Positions 30,319 to 40,431 of a stretch of DNA of 64,000 nucleotides are shown piece after piece. The notes beneath the pieces are model-generated. The model was not told the origin of the DNA. It was given only the letters and a program-made list of their open reading frames with translations, and did not search any database. A program made the translations under genes and the position numbers. The first letter of the stretch is position 1, and every line of letters begins with the position of its first letter. This DNA comes from Thermoplasmata archaeon (GTDB lineage: Archaea > Thermoplasmatota > Thermoplasmata > Methanomassiliicoccales > Methanomethylophilaceae), in the NCBI GenBank assembly GCA_015063185.1, contig SUSY01000002.1:19222-83221 (forward strand), written 5' to 3'.

Positions 30319-31746
30319 TCACATCGTGCGTGCTGCGAATGCCTGGAGCTCGGTGTCCTTTCCGCAGACGATGCACTTGCCCGCGAACTTACCTTCGGGC
30401 CTGTAAGGAGTACCGAGGATCTTGATATCGTGCTCATCCTCGAACTTGTGTCCGCACTCCTCGCAACCACACCAACCGAAGGAATAGATGCGCAGATCCG
30501 CGGTATCCTCCTTGGGAATGTCCTCCATGGATGTGATCGCCTTGGTAGCATCGTCCTGGAACGCCTTCGCCTTCGCCTTGAGGGTGGACATGATGTTTTC
30601 GAGGATCAGCTTGGTACCGGGAATGAGGGAATCCATGGCGATGGTTCCCTTCTCTCCGGTGTCACGCCTTGCGAACGTGACGACACCGTTCTCGATGTCA
30701 CGTCCACCGAGTTCGAACCTGAGGGGAACTCCTTTGATTTCCCAGTCGTAGTACTTGCTTCCGGGACGGTCATCCCTGTCGTCGAGTTTAACGCGGAATC
30801 CTGCTTCGACGAGCCTATCTCTGAGTGCCTCCGCAGCTCCGGCAACATCGACGGTGCTCTTCTTGGAGAGGATCGGGATGATGACGATCTGGAAGGGTGC
30901 GATCGCAGGGGGAAGGATGAGTCCGTTGTCATCGCCGTGGACACTGACGACGGCTCCAAGGAGCCTCTCGCTCATTCCATATGTGGTCTGGTGGACGTAC
31001 TTGTGACTTCCGTCCTCTGCCTCGTAGGTGATGTCGTAGGGGACGGAGAAGTTCGTCCTATAGTGATGGACGGAACCCAACTGGAGAGTTCTGTGGTTGG
31101 GCATCACGGTGTCGATTCCCACGGTGTAGTATGCACCGGGGAACTTGTCCCACTCGGTACGCCTGAGGAGGGTGTAGGGAAGACAGAGTTTGTCCATGAT
31201 GTTATCGAGCATGTCAAGATCCTCTTCAATCTGGCACTGTGCATCCTCCTCGGTATCGTGACAGGTGTGCGACTCGAAGAAGTGGATCTCCCTGACCCTG
31301 ATGAAGGGACGAGTCTGCTTGGTCTCGTAACGGAATGTGTTGACGATCTGATAGACCTTGAGAGGGAGGTCCTGATGGGATCTGACCCAGAGTGAGAACA
31401 TGGGATACATCGCGGTCTCGGATGTGGGTCTGGTGACCAGACGGACATCGAGCTCGTTCTTTCCGGCATGGGTGACCCAGTAGACCTCCTCGTCGAATCC
31501 CTTGATGTGGTCCTTCTCCTTCTTGAACTCGGTCTCTGGGATGAACAATGGGAAGTTGACCTCCCCGTGATCGGTTGCCTCCAGCTCCTTTCTGGTGAAG
31601 GAATCGATGAGGGTCATGATCTTCCATCCGTAAGGGGTCCACACGTTCATTCCCTTTATGGGATACCTCTTGTCACAGAGGTTGGCCTTCTCGACCATGT
31701 CGAGGTACCATTCAGCATAGTTCTCAGATTTTCCAACCATTTTCAT
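30319..31746 (-). CDS. proS: Prolyl-tRNA synthetase
   Basis: Start MKMVGKSENYAEWYLDMVEKANLCDKRYPIKGMNVWTPYGW; RPTSETAMYPMFSLW, QIVNTFRYETKQTRPFIRVREIHFFE; ATGA overlap with prs. Confidence 0.95.
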   Translation of the reverse strand: MKMVGKSENYAEWYLDMVEKANLCDKRYPIKGMNVWTPYGWKIMTLIDSFTRKELEATDHGEVNFPLFIPETEFKKEKDHIKGFDEEVYWVTHAGKNELDVRLVTRPTSETAMYPMFSLWVRSHQDLPLKVYQIVNTFRYETKQTRPFIRVREIHFFESHTCHDTEEDAQCQIEEDLDMLDNIMDKLCLPYTLLRRTEWDKFPGAYYTVGIDTVMPNHRTLQLGSVHHYRTNFSVPYDITYEAEDGSHKYVHQTTYGMSERLLGAVVSVHGDDNGLILPPAIAPFQIVIIPILSKKSTVDVAGAAEALRDRLVEAGFRVKLDDRDDRPGSKYYDWEIKGVPLRFELGGRDIENGVVTFARRDTGEKGTIAMDSLIPGTKLILENIMSTLKAKAKAFQDDATKAITSMEDIPKEDTADLRIYSFGWCGCEECGHKFEDEHDIKILGTPYRPEGKFAGKCIVCGKDTELQAFAARTM

Positions 31747-32615
31747 CCCTTCAATGCCTTGGCGATGATATCTGCCACAGAGATGTGGGAGACGGGGTTC
31801 TCGAGGGTGTTGCATGACAGGACACCATCAAGGTAACTTCCCGTGAGCTTCTCGATAGCATTGTTGACGAAGACCCCGTGTGTACATGCGACATAGACGG
31901 ACTTGGCTCCTGCAGCCTTGAGTTGTGCGGTTGCGGCCATGATGGTTCCGCCGGTGGAGATCATGTCATCGACGATGAGCACGGACTTGCCATCCACATT
32001 GGACTTTGCGGGTTTGATACTGACCTCGGTTCCTGAAAGACGGGTCTTCTCCAAGTGATCGTAGTCGACACCGAGTCTGGTTCCGACATCCTTTGCGCGC
32101 CCTGCAGCCCCGATGTCCGGGGACATGACGACGTCGATACCTTTGTCGGAGAAGTATGCCGCAATGGACTCGGCGGCCTTGAGGTCGGTGGTCGGACAAG
32201 TGAAGTAGCGAAGGACATCCTCCTTGTGGATGTCGATGGTGATGACACGGTCGCAGTTCATGTTGATGGTCTTACAAACGACCTTCGCAGACTCAGGTTC
32301 ACCGTTCTTGAATATGCGGTCCTGTCTTGCGTATCCGAAATATGGGATGACACATGTGACGGATTTGGCACCCAGATTCCTGACGACATCCTGAAGGAGA
32401 AGCAACTCGACGAGGTTCCCGTCAGGATACGTGTTCTGGACAATGACGACGTCATCATCGATCTTCTCTGCGTCGATACGGGTGTAACACTCCCCATCGG
32501 GGAATCTTGTGGATGCGGCCGCGATGAACTGACAGTCCAAAGCCTTCGCGAGTTCCTTTGCCAAATCTCTGGATGAAGAACCGCCAACTACTATCATGAG
32601 ACTGGCTATGTCCAC
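31743..32615 (-). CDS. prs: Ribose-phosphate pyrophosphokinase
   Basis: 290 aa; FPDGECYTRID, PYFGYARQDRIF, VLIVDDMISTGGTI. Confidence 0.95.
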   Translation of the reverse strand: MDIASLMIVVGGSSSRDLAKELAKALDCQFIAAASTRFPDGECYTRIDAEKIDDDVVIVQNTYPDGNLVELLLLQDVVRNLGAKSVTCVIPYFGYARQDRIFKNGEPESAKVVCKTINMNCDRVITIDIHKEDVLRYFTCPTTDLKAAESIAAYFSDKGIDVVMSPDIGAAGRAKDVGTRLGVDYDHLEKTRLSGTEVSIKPAKSNVDGKSVLIVDDMISTGGTIMAATAQLKAAGAKSVYVACTHGVFVNNAIEKLTGSYLDGVLSCNTLENPVSHISVADIIAKALKG

Positions 32616-32695
32616 CTCCCCTTTAAGTGTTGCGCGCGTGTGGCTGCACGCGTGACCGTCTTGTTTATAGGTTCGTGCGAAGATGGTCCTACGGG

Positions 32696-34231
32696 ATGCA
32701 CATGAACAACGGACAGGGAGAACCTATCCCGGGATCCACAGTACAGATCGATATCACAACCGTGGGTTCCGAAACCATTTCACAGGAACCGAACGTGGTC
32801 GGTATGATATTCGGTGATGTGGGAACCAACTCGTTCAAATTCGCGGTCACTGGATCCATAGAACGTTCCGACTACGTCATAGCCGAACACCCGGATTGCG
32901 GCAAGGTGTTGTGCCAGATAGGTAGCATAATCAGAAAGACGACGATGACCTTGGAAAAGGCGTTGGAGGCCAATCCCAACGATCCCGCCAAGGACAAGGT
33001 CATCGCCACTACGGATGTCATCGGATACAAGGACGAGAAAGGACTCCTACAGGTACCCAGAACCACATTCCTCGCCGGAACTCCTGTCAAACGTGCGGAC
33101 CCGGAATTCATCAGAAGGATACTGGGTCTTAAGGACGATCGCAAATCGTGCGCATACATAGGCCAATTGAAGGGGTACGATATGCCCATGATGTTGGACA
33201 TAAACAGTCTGGTACAACGTCATGTGAGCATTCTTGCCAAGACAGGCGGAGGAAAGAGCTACATCTCCGGGGACATCCTGGAGGAGTTGATGAAGCACGG
33301 TGTCACCTGTATCATCGTGGATCCGCATGGGGAATACGGTGCCATGCGCGATGCAGCGGAGTGCGGTGACGAGAAATTCGGTGTGGAACCGCACGGATAC
33401 TCGGAGAACATAATCGAATTCGGTATGACCCAGAATGATGATGTCATACCACTGAGGTTCACATTCAAATCACTGGATTCCAGAGACCTTCTGGACCTGC
33501 TCCCCTCATCGGATTCCAAGGGTAGCCTGTCCCTGCTGACCAAGGCGATGGATTCCGTGAAGGAGAGGAAACCTCTGTACTCCGTCAGGGACGTCATCGA
33601 CGAACTGTCCTCGTCCGAGACAGGTAAAGCGTACTCACTGATTGCGGACCTGGAATCCATCGATGCGCTGGGTCTTTTCGCAGAAAGAGGGAACCACATC
33701 TCCGAACTCATACAGAAAGGAAAGACCACCATATTCAATCTCAAAGGCGTCGCACCGGACATACAACAGATCGTCGTCAGACGTCTGGGTACAATGATGT
33801 TCGAACTGAGGAAGGCTGACAAGGTGCCGCCGATGATGATGGTGTTGGAAGAAGCACACAACTATTGTCCCCAGAACGAGGGAACATTGTGCAAGAAGAT
33901 CCTCACCACAATAGCATCCGAAGGAAGGAAGTTCGGGCTGGGCCTTATGGTGATCAGTCAAAGGCCCGCGAAGATAGATAAGAATGTATTGTCGCAGTGC
34001 GGTACACAGATAATATTGAAGGTTACGAATCCCAACGACCTCAAGGCGATCGCAGCATCCATCGAGGGCCTTACAGGAGGAATGGAACAGGACATCCCCG
34101 GACTCCCGATAGGTACTGCCATGGTGGTCGGAGCCGGCATCCAAACACCCATGCTGGTGGACGTGCGCCCAAGGGAGAGCAGACACGGTGGTGCCAGCGT
34201 ACAGATCCTGGAGAACGATGACGATGAATGA
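32696..34231 (+). CDS. herA: HerA-type bipolar DNA helicase / ATPase
   Basis: Start MHMNNGQGEP; SILAKTGGGKSYISGDILEELMKHG (Walker A), VLEEAHNYCPQ (Walker B), LMVISQRPAKIDKNVLSQCGTQII. Confidence 0.88.
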   Translation: MHMNNGQGEPIPGSTVQIDITTVGSETISQEPNVVGMIFGDVGTNSFKFAVTGSIERSDYVIAEHPDCGKVLCQIGSIIRKTTMTLEKALEANPNDPAKDKVIATTDVIGYKDEKGLLQVPRTTFLAGTPVKRADPEFIRRILGLKDDRKSCAYIGQLKGYDMPMMLDINSLVQRHVSILAKTGGGKSYISGDILEELMKHGVTCIIVDPHGEYGAMRDAAECGDEKFGVEPHGYSENIIEFGMTQNDDVIPLRFTFKSLDSRDLLDLLPSSDSKGSLSLLTKAMDSVKERKPLYSVRDVIDELSSSETGKAYSLIADLESIDALGLFAERGNHISELIQKGKTTIFNLKGVAPDIQQIVVRRLGTMMFELRKADKVPPMMMVLEEAHNYCPQNEGTLCKKILTTIASEGRKFGLGLMVISQRPAKIDKNVLSQCGTQIILKVTNPNDLKAIAASIEGLTGGMEQDIPGLPIGTAMVVGAGIQTPMLVDVRPRESRHGGASVQILENDDDE

Positions 34232-34517
34232 TACAATCACCGAAGCGAAGATAGACAGATACCTGGACATAACCAGGAGAGCATTGGAGAAGTTGAAGGT
34301 GGTCACACCCGACCGCTCCTTCGGTAAGAGGATGGCGGACGACTTCATGACCATGGCCACCTCCTACTACGAGGATGCGAAACACTTCAGATCACAGGGG
34401 GATTTCGTCACCGCGTTCGCAGCGGTCAACTATGCACACGGGTGGATCGATTGCGGAGCGCGGATCGGTCTGTGGGACGTGGACGGTGACGACGTGCTGT
34501 TCACCCTGTTCGAATGA
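34224..34517 (+). CDS. DUF357 family protein
   Basis: MNDTITEAKIDRYLDITRRALEKLKVV...YEDAKHFRSQGDFVTAFAAVNYAHGWIDCGARIGL. Confidence 0.8.
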   Translation: MNDTITEAKIDRYLDITRRALEKLKVVTPDRSFGKRMADDFMTMATSYYEDAKHFRSQGDFVTAFAAVNYAHGWIDCGARIGLWDVDGDDVLFTLFE

Positions 34518-35357
34518 TCAGACGAGATGCGGCATCTCGTCCGTGGATGAACATCCGTAGGTGGGGACATCACCGAACAGGTCGAACACCTCATCCTGTG
34601 ACAGGTCCGTAAATATGCTGTGCCCCAGCATGCACATGGCAGCATTACCGTACGGACTCAACACATCCAACGCTGCCCCTACCACCAAGGATTCCAGCCC
34701 TACGGTACGGGAGAACTCTCTCGATCTGGAGAACAATCCATCGACGGTGGGTTCAGCGATGTGCTCATCCACCAACCTTCTGCCTACGGAATCCATAAGA
34801 TCACACACATCGGGATCGTTGATGACAGAACCGGTGTTCAGCTTGTCACCGAACACCGCCAAAGTAAGATCCTTGAACCTCAACCCCGTGTCCTCGATCG
34901 ACCCATACGGTGGCAATCCCGGTCTGACCCTCACCGGTTGATGTCCCCTGCATGACAATGCGGTGACATCTCCCAAACCTCCGCCTTCGGTGACCTCGGC
35001 GATATGGGCATATCTGTAACAATCTTCCGTATATTCACCCAATGCAGCGATGGCGACCGCTATGGCACCTGCCGCGGACATGCCGAACCCTTGACTGACA
35101 GGCAATCCGTTCTCGATAGTGACGTCAAAACCTTCCCCGGGACGTATGAGTTCCAACACCTTTCTGGTGACCTTCGCCTCCGAAGATACACCATCCATAA
35201 CGATCTCCACACGTGCATCGGAACGTTCCTCTAACGTTACAGTGGCACCCCTTGAGATACGGATGCCTACACCTCTGGAACCCGTAGTCAGGACGTCATT
35301 GGTCCTGACAGGGTGGAAGAAGCAGGTGATGTGACCGGGACAGAACGCCTTGGTCAT
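34518..35357 (-). CDS. Pantoate kinase (GHMP superfamily)
   Basis: 279 aa; AFCPGHITCFFHPV, LPVSQGFGMSAAGAIAVAIAL-type GHMP loop; next to coaBC. Confidence 0.87.
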   Translation of the reverse strand: MTKAFCPGHITCFFHPVRTNDVLTTGSRGVGIRISRGATVTLEERSDARVEIVMDGVSSEAKVTRKVLELIRPGEGFDVTIENGLPVSQGFGMSAAGAIAVAIAALGEYTEDCYRYAHIAEVTEGGGLGDVTALSCRGHQPVRVRPGLPPYGSIEDTGLRFKDLTLAVFGDKLNTGSVINDPDVCDLMDSVGRRLVDEHIAEPTVDGLFSRSREFSRTVGLESLVVGAALDVLSPYGNAAMCMLGHSIFTDLSQDEVFDLFGDVPTYGCSSTDEMPHLV

Positions 35358-36541
35358 CAGAGTCTCGAACAGTAGTCCATGATCGCGTCGGACACCTTGC
35401 TCTTGGGACCGGAGATCTCCGTCTCACCGTTTGCAGTGATGAGAATCACGGAGGTTGCAGACCTTCCTGCAGCATCGATGTCATTGGCTACGATGGCATT
35501 GAGATCGTACATGTCCATCCTTGCACGCGCCTTGGCGATGAGGTCATGCTTGGACATTCCGGACTCGGCTTTGAAACCGATGACCTTCTCGCATCTCTCG
35601 CGGATGTACGGAAGAACCTTTGGAACGGGCTGGAGCCTGACGTCGAAGGTCTGATCGCTGGGGACCTTGCCCTTCTCCACGTGATCGGGGGCGAAGTCCG
35701 CCAATGCGGCAGGTACGATCACGATGTCGTGATTGATGTCCCTGATCATCTCCATCAACTGCGATACGGACTCGAAACGCTTGGTCGGGATGTACTCGGG
35801 GAGCATGACGCTCGCACCGCCCATCCAGAGCTCCACATCGGATCCACGCTCGAATGCACGCTCCGCGAGCTTGACCGCCATGAGGCCAGTGGAACGGTTG
35901 GTGACTATCCTCATATCATCGATGGGTTCCTCGGAACGTCCTCCGATGATGAGGATCTTCTTCTTCTTGAGATCGTCCTTGGAAGTGAGTCTGAACGCCC
36001 ATGCGACGATCTCGTCCTTGGATGCGACCTTGGCCCTGTTGTCGGATATGTGAGGTCCGATGAACGAGACGCCCCATGCCTTGAGCTTCTCGATGTTCTC
36101 CTTGACGGCAGGATGGTTGATCATGGAGTTGTGCATAGCGGGTGCGATGGCGATTGGGATACCCGCACCGAGTGCTACGGTGGCCATGGATGCCACCGGG
36201 GTATCGTCGATTCCGGATGCGATCTTGGAGATGGTGTTGGCCGTAGCAGGATAGATCAGAAGTGCATCGGCTACCCCCCTGTCGAAGAGTTCCACATGCT
36301 CCGCCCTGCCGGTGAGTTCGGTGACCGGTTTATGTCCGGATGCGAACTCCATGGACATGGGCGTGACGATATCCTGCGCACCCTTCGTCATGACTGGGAT
36401 GACATTTGCTCCGTGGCGGATGAGTTCCCTGATGGTAGAGAAGCACTCGGTGGCGGCAATGCTGCCGGTGATTCCTACGACGATGGTCTTTCCTCTCAGT
36501 TTATTGCTCTTCTCACAGTAGATCTCCTCTGACGGATGCAT
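35357..36541 (-). CDS. coaBC: Bifunctional phosphopantothenoylcysteine decarboxylase/phosphopantothenate-cysteine ligase
   Basis: Start MHPSEEIYCEKSNKLRGKTIVVGITGSIAA; IAPAMHNSM; IIGGRSEEPIDDMRIVTNRSTG. Confidence 0.93.
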   Translation of the reverse strand: MHPSEEIYCEKSNKLRGKTIVVGITGSIAATECFSTIRELIRHGANVIPVMTKGAQDIVTPMSMEFASGHKPVTELTGRAEHVELFDRGVADALLIYPATANTISKIASGIDDTPVASMATVALGAGIPIAIAPAMHNSMINHPAVKENIEKLKAWGVSFIGPHISDNRAKVASKDEIVAWAFRLTSKDDLKKKKILIIGGRSEEPIDDMRIVTNRSTGLMAVKLAERAFERGSDVELWMGGASVMLPEYIPTKRFESVSQLMEMIRDINHDIVIVPAALADFAPDHVEKGKVPSDQTFDVRLQPVPKVLPYIRERCEKVIGFKAESGMSKHDLIAKARARMDMYDLNAIVANDIDAAGRSATSVILITANGETEISGPKSKVSDAIMDYCSRL

Positions 36542-36545
36542 ATAT

Positions 36546-37139
36546 TCACCTCTGTTTCTCCATGATGTGTTCCATTGATTGTGAAAGTAATTTCTCCCTG
36601 GGGTTTGTGGCATCGAGTATGATGAATCCTTTCTCCTCGGCTATGGAGAGGTAGTTCTCCCTGACGCGCCTCTGGAACTCCAATCTCTCGAACTTGCTCT
36701 TCTCCTCGCCCCTATCCTCCACGCGGGCCATGCTCATCGCAGGATCGATATCGAGGAGGAACGTGATGTCGGGTTCGACGGTGGCCAACTCGTTCAAGGT
36801 GACCAAAAGTCCGTAGTCGGGACCTCCGGAACCGGCAGACTGGTATGCCAAGGTGGAGGCGTAATAACGATCGCAAATCACATTGATGCCCTGGTCGAGA
36901 TATCCTTCGATCTCGTCCGTATGACAGGCACGGTCAGCGACGAAAAGCAACGCCTCCGCGAACTGGTTGTCCGTACCGCCTTCCCTCAGGATCCTCCCGA
37001 GTTTCCCATCCGTGGGCTCGGCGGTGACGATCGTCCTCGAACCTTCGTTCTCCAATGTGTCGCGTATCGCGTCGCGTAGAGTAGTCTTACCGGAACCGTC
37101 GATACCCTCGAGAACGATGAACAGACCTCTTACAGACAT
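36546..37139 (-). CDS. tmk: Thymidylate kinase
   Basis: 197 aa; FIVLEGIDGSGKTTLRDAI, DRYYASTLAYQSA. Confidence 0.93.
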   Translation of the reverse strand: MSVRGLFIVLEGIDGSGKTTLRDAIRDTLENEGSRTIVTAEPTDGKLGRILREGGTDNQFAEALLFVADRACHTDEIEGYLDQGINVICDRYYASTLAYQSAGSGGPDYGLLVTLNELATVEPDITFLLDIDPAMSMARVEDRGEEKSKFERLEFQRRVRENYLSIAEEKGFIILDATNPREKLLSQSMEHIMEKQR

Positions 37140-37202
37140 CCGTGAAGGTATATGTCCGTTATTCTCTTAAAGATAGGGTACGTCAATCGTAGTAACGTAC
37201 GA

Positions 37203-37610
37203 TCAAAAGTCACCATCGGTACACTTTTCCATGAGGCGCTTGTACATAGTGTTCAGGCTCTCGATGTCCTTTATGTCCTTACGACAGAGGTCCGCAAGAC
37301 GCTTGCGTATGCACGTATCGTATTGTACACACATGGCCTTCAACTGTGCCTCCAACTCGTATGCCAAATATTCGCCCTTGTTGTCCCAATCGGTCAGGAC
37401 GATAGCTTTCTTGCCTTTCTCCGCCACGTATTCCGCTGCACGTACGGGTCCGCCCTCCCTCTGCACCATGAAGCATTCGAACTCTCCGATTAAGGGTTCC
37501 AACGAACGCTTATCCTTGAGCCCCTCGATGAGAATGATGGAACTCCGTATCTGAGAATCGAGGTCATCCAGTACTGCATCTATCAGTTCCAACCTCTCCA
37601 GGTTATTCAT
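37203..37610 (-). CDS. Toprim-domain protein (RNase M5/primase-like)
   Basis: IILIEGLKDKRSLEPLIGEFECF...KAIVLTDWDNKGEYLAYELE: Toprim E...DxD pattern. Confidence 0.75.
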   Translation of the reverse strand: MNNLERLELIDAVLDDLDSQIRSSIILIEGLKDKRSLEPLIGEFECFMVQREGGPVRAAEYVAEKGKKAIVLTDWDNKGEYLAYELEAQLKAMCVQYDTCIRKRLADLCRKDIKDIESLNTMYKRLMEKCTDGDF

Positions 37611-37903
37611 CCCTTGCCCTCCAACTTCTCCGCTACAATGGATGCATCGCCACGAACGAACACCGTCTTCTGCCTACTGGTCATCCCGCGGATCACCTCG
37701 CATTTGAATCCGGTCAGATCATTCATCAGGGAAACCACTTCCTTGTTGGCCCTTCCTTCCAATGGAGGGGCCTTTACCCTGAACACGAGCATTCTCCTCC
37801 ATTCGTCCACTCCCTCAGGACCAGTACGATTGGACCGGGGAGACACCAACAGATCTATCTCGCAACCACCTGACACGACACGTATGATGTCGGATACCCT
37901 CAT
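37607..37903 (-). CDS. DUF167 (YggU-like) protein
   Basis: 98 aa; LLVSPRSNRTGPEGVDEWRRMLVFRVKAPPLEGRANKEVVSLM. Confidence 0.82.
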   Translation of the reverse strand: MRVSDIIRVVSGGCEIDLLVSPRSNRTGPEGVDEWRRMLVFRVKAPPLEGRANKEVVSLMNDLTGFKCEVIRGMTSRQKTVFVRGDASIVAEKLEGKG

Positions 37904-38811
37904 TCGATGGAACCTCCTTTTCCAGACATAAACTCCTTCAACTGGTCGGGATAGGGCATACCGGCCTGAGCGGTGCGGAACTGTGTCTTGTAGGATGCTG
38001 CATGCATGGAGTCGTTGACGGCCTGTCTGAGAGGGACACCTTTGACAATACGATATGCCAGATTACCTGCGAACGTATCTCCTGCGCCGGTAGTGTCCAC
38101 CACTCTCTCGACATGTGGCACATTCAAGGTGACGATATCCTCGTCGAAGAACATGACTCCGTCACCGCCCAAGGTAGCGATAAGTTTCCTATTGGCGAGA
38201 AGTATGGCTTCGAAGTGATCCTCGGAGTTCGTGATGATCAAGGATTCCTCCCTATTGGCCGTTATGTACGAGATCTTTGACAATCTGGCTCTTCCCTCCG
38301 TGGACATTATATCCAATCTCTCAGGTGGGCAAGGCGTGACCATCACCGGGATACTGGAACTGTGACATATGTCCAATACCCTGTCGACGGTCACTTCGGG
38401 GACCTTGGTATGCACCATCACTATACTGGCACTTCTAAGGATATCAGAAACGGAATCGATATATTCGGGAGTGATCGAATCCGTGGCACCGGTCTCGCGT
38501 ATGATGTGGTTGTCCCCATCCGTATCGATACGTACGATGTTGCAATCGGTACGTATACCAGATAGGATGGAGACGTTGGATGTGTCGATGCCCTCGGACC
38601 TCAGATTCTCGATTGCCATATGACCGTTGTCATCATCGCCCACACATGAGAGGATACAGACGGAAGCACCCGCTCTGGATGCGGCAACTGCCTGGTTCGA
38701 ACCCTTTCCTGCAGGAACGATCGAATCTGGAACATCTGGGAAGGAACCATCGGAACGCGATATGAACACACGATCGATACCGCAACCTCCGACGACACAG
38801 ACATCGAACAT
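37900..38811 (-). CDS. PfkB/ribokinase-family carbohydrate kinase
   Basis: 303 aa; PAGKGSNQAVAASRAGASV; VVDTTGAGDTFAGNLAYRI. Confidence 0.88.
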   Translation of the reverse strand: MFDVCVVGGCGIDRVFISRSDGSFPDVPDSIVPAGKGSNQAVAASRAGASVCILSCVGDDDNGHMAIENLRSEGIDTSNVSILSGIRTDCNIVRIDTDGDNHIIRETGATDSITPEYIDSVSDILRSASIVMVHTKVPEVTVDRVLDICHSSSIPVMVTPCPPERLDIMSTEGRARLSKISYITANREESLIITNSEDHFEAILLANRKLIATLGGDGVMFFDEDIVTLNVPHVERVVDTTGAGDTFAGNLAYRIVKGVPLRQAVNDSMHAASYKTQFRTAQAGMPYPDQLKEFMSGKGGSIE

Positions 38812-38863
38812 AATCTAACAATAATATAGGAAAATTAAAAGGGTTGGGAAGGCCGAGCGGAAC

Positions 38864-39166
38864 TCAGCTCTTCATGACTGCAACGAGGAAGACCGCTACA
38901 GCAACGATCGCACCGATCATGATTGCGAGGAAGTCAAGGATCGCCTGAAGGACCACATCCGTGAATCCACAGACCTTGAGTGCCTCGATATCACTGAGTC
39001 CTGCGAGGTAAACCCAAAGCACACCGACGATGAGACCGACCGCGAGAAGGACGAATCCGATGGTCCTGCTCTTTCCGGTTCCGAAGTATGCAGTGAAGAT
39101 TCCTGCAAGGAGCATGACGAGTGCGAATGCGAGGATAGCGACCGTAAGGAATGCCATGAACTCCAT
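38864..39166 (-). CDS. Small membrane protein, unknown function
   Basis: 100 aa, three hydrophobic segments. Confidence 0.6.
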   Translation of the reverse strand: MEFMAFLTVAILAFALVMLLAGIFTAYFGTGKSRTIGFVLLAVGLIVGVLWVYLAGLSDIEALKVCGFTDVVLQAILDFLAIMIGAIVAVAVFLVAVMKS

Positions 39167-39404
39167 TCTTTTTCAACTCCTGTGCCGATATTCCATATAT
39201 CGGCCACTGCACGTCCTATCCCTCTACAATGATAAATAGGTTGGCGAATTCTACAAAATCTATGGTCGGCCCCATACCGATGGATCAATGAATGTCTGGA
39301 TACCGATTCCCATATGATGGATGACATTACTTCCGAAGTGTAGAATCCATCGATATGTGATAGGCGCAGACAAATATACTCAGAACTGGGTTTAGGCCAT
39401 TGAT

Positions 39405-40430
39405 ATGTACAGAAACGTTCGTCAAGCTGTAATCATGGTGGGTGGGATGGGAACACGCCTCAGACCGCTGACGAGTACGAGACCGAAACCGATCCTACCT
39501 GTTGCAGACAAACCATGCTTGGGATATCTGATAGACTCCTTCGTCAGAGGAGGCATAGAGGAGATCTATCTCGCATGCGGATACCGGTCACAACAACTGA
39601 TGGATGCCATCGGCGACGGTTCCGACAGAGGAATCACGATTAGATACTCCTTCGAAGACGAACCTCGCGGTACCGGAGGAGCGATCAAGCTCCTCGAGGA
39701 TAAATTGGATGATGTATTCGTTGCTGCGAACGGAGATGTGTTCGCAGACATAGACCTGAGAAAGGAGATCGATGTCCATTTGGATAATGATGCAGACATC
39801 ACCTTGGCACTCACACCGGTGGACAACCCCTGGGAATTCGGTACCGCGATACAGGACGAGACAGGAAGGATCGTCAGGTTCATGGAGAAACCGAAAAAGG
39901 AGGATGTCATCTCCAACCTGATCAATGCCGGGATCTACATAGTGAAGAAGGAGATGATCTCATATATCCCCAGGGACCAGGAGTATGATTTCTCGAAGGA
40001 CCTGGTCCCAATGAAAACGGATGAGGGTGCACGGATCTGGGGCCACCGTCTCGACGGCATATGGATGGATGTGGGAAGGCGCACGGACCTCATCAAAGCC
40101 AACCTTACCGTAGCCAGTATGGTCGAGAACAACATGTCATTCGTGACCGAATCCAAGATACATGGCACACTGTTCCTTGGCAACAACGCGAGTCTCACAT
40201 TCTCAGAAATCACGGATGCATCCATCATGAGGCGTTCCGCTATCGTCAATTCATCGGTGATCAGATCGGTTATCATGCCAGGATGCATAGTGGATGATTC
40301 GATTATCATCGATTCCGTGATCGGAGAAAATGCAGTGATCAGAAGGGGATCGGTCATCAGGAACTGTATCATCGGCGATGGGGAGATCGTGCCTGCCAAC
40401 TCCAATCTGGATAGTATTGGGGGCTCCTGA
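39405..40430 (+). CDS. Sugar-1-phosphate nucleotidyltransferase with left-handed beta-helix C-terminus
   Basis: 341 aa; AVIMVGGMGTRLRPLTSTRPKPILPVADKP; C-terminal hexapeptide-like repeats. Confidence 0.9.
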   Translation: MYRNVRQAVIMVGGMGTRLRPLTSTRPKPILPVADKPCLGYLIDSFVRGGIEEIYLACGYRSQQLMDAIGDGSDRGITIRYSFEDEPRGTGGAIKLLEDKLDDVFVAANGDVFADIDLRKEIDVHLDNDADITLALTPVDNPWEFGTAIQDETGRIVRFMEKPKKEDVISNLINAGIYIVKKEMISYIPRDQEYDFSKDLVPMKTDEGARIWGHRLDGIWMDVGRRTDLIKANLTVASMVENNMSFVTESKIHGTLFLGNNASLTFSEITDASIMRRSAIVNSSVIRSVIMPGCIVDDSIIIDSVIGENAVIRRGSVIRNCIIGDGEIVPANSNLDSIGGS

Positions 40431-40431
40431 G

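Noticed and set aside
32696-34231. HerA ATPase as part of a defence system
   Set aside because: No nurA, SIR2 or DUF4297-type partner nearby; neighbours are prs and DUF357, so a housekeeping role is more likely.
35546-36532. 328-aa + strand ORF opposite coaBC
   Set aside because: Shadow ORF of a strongly supported minus-strand gene.
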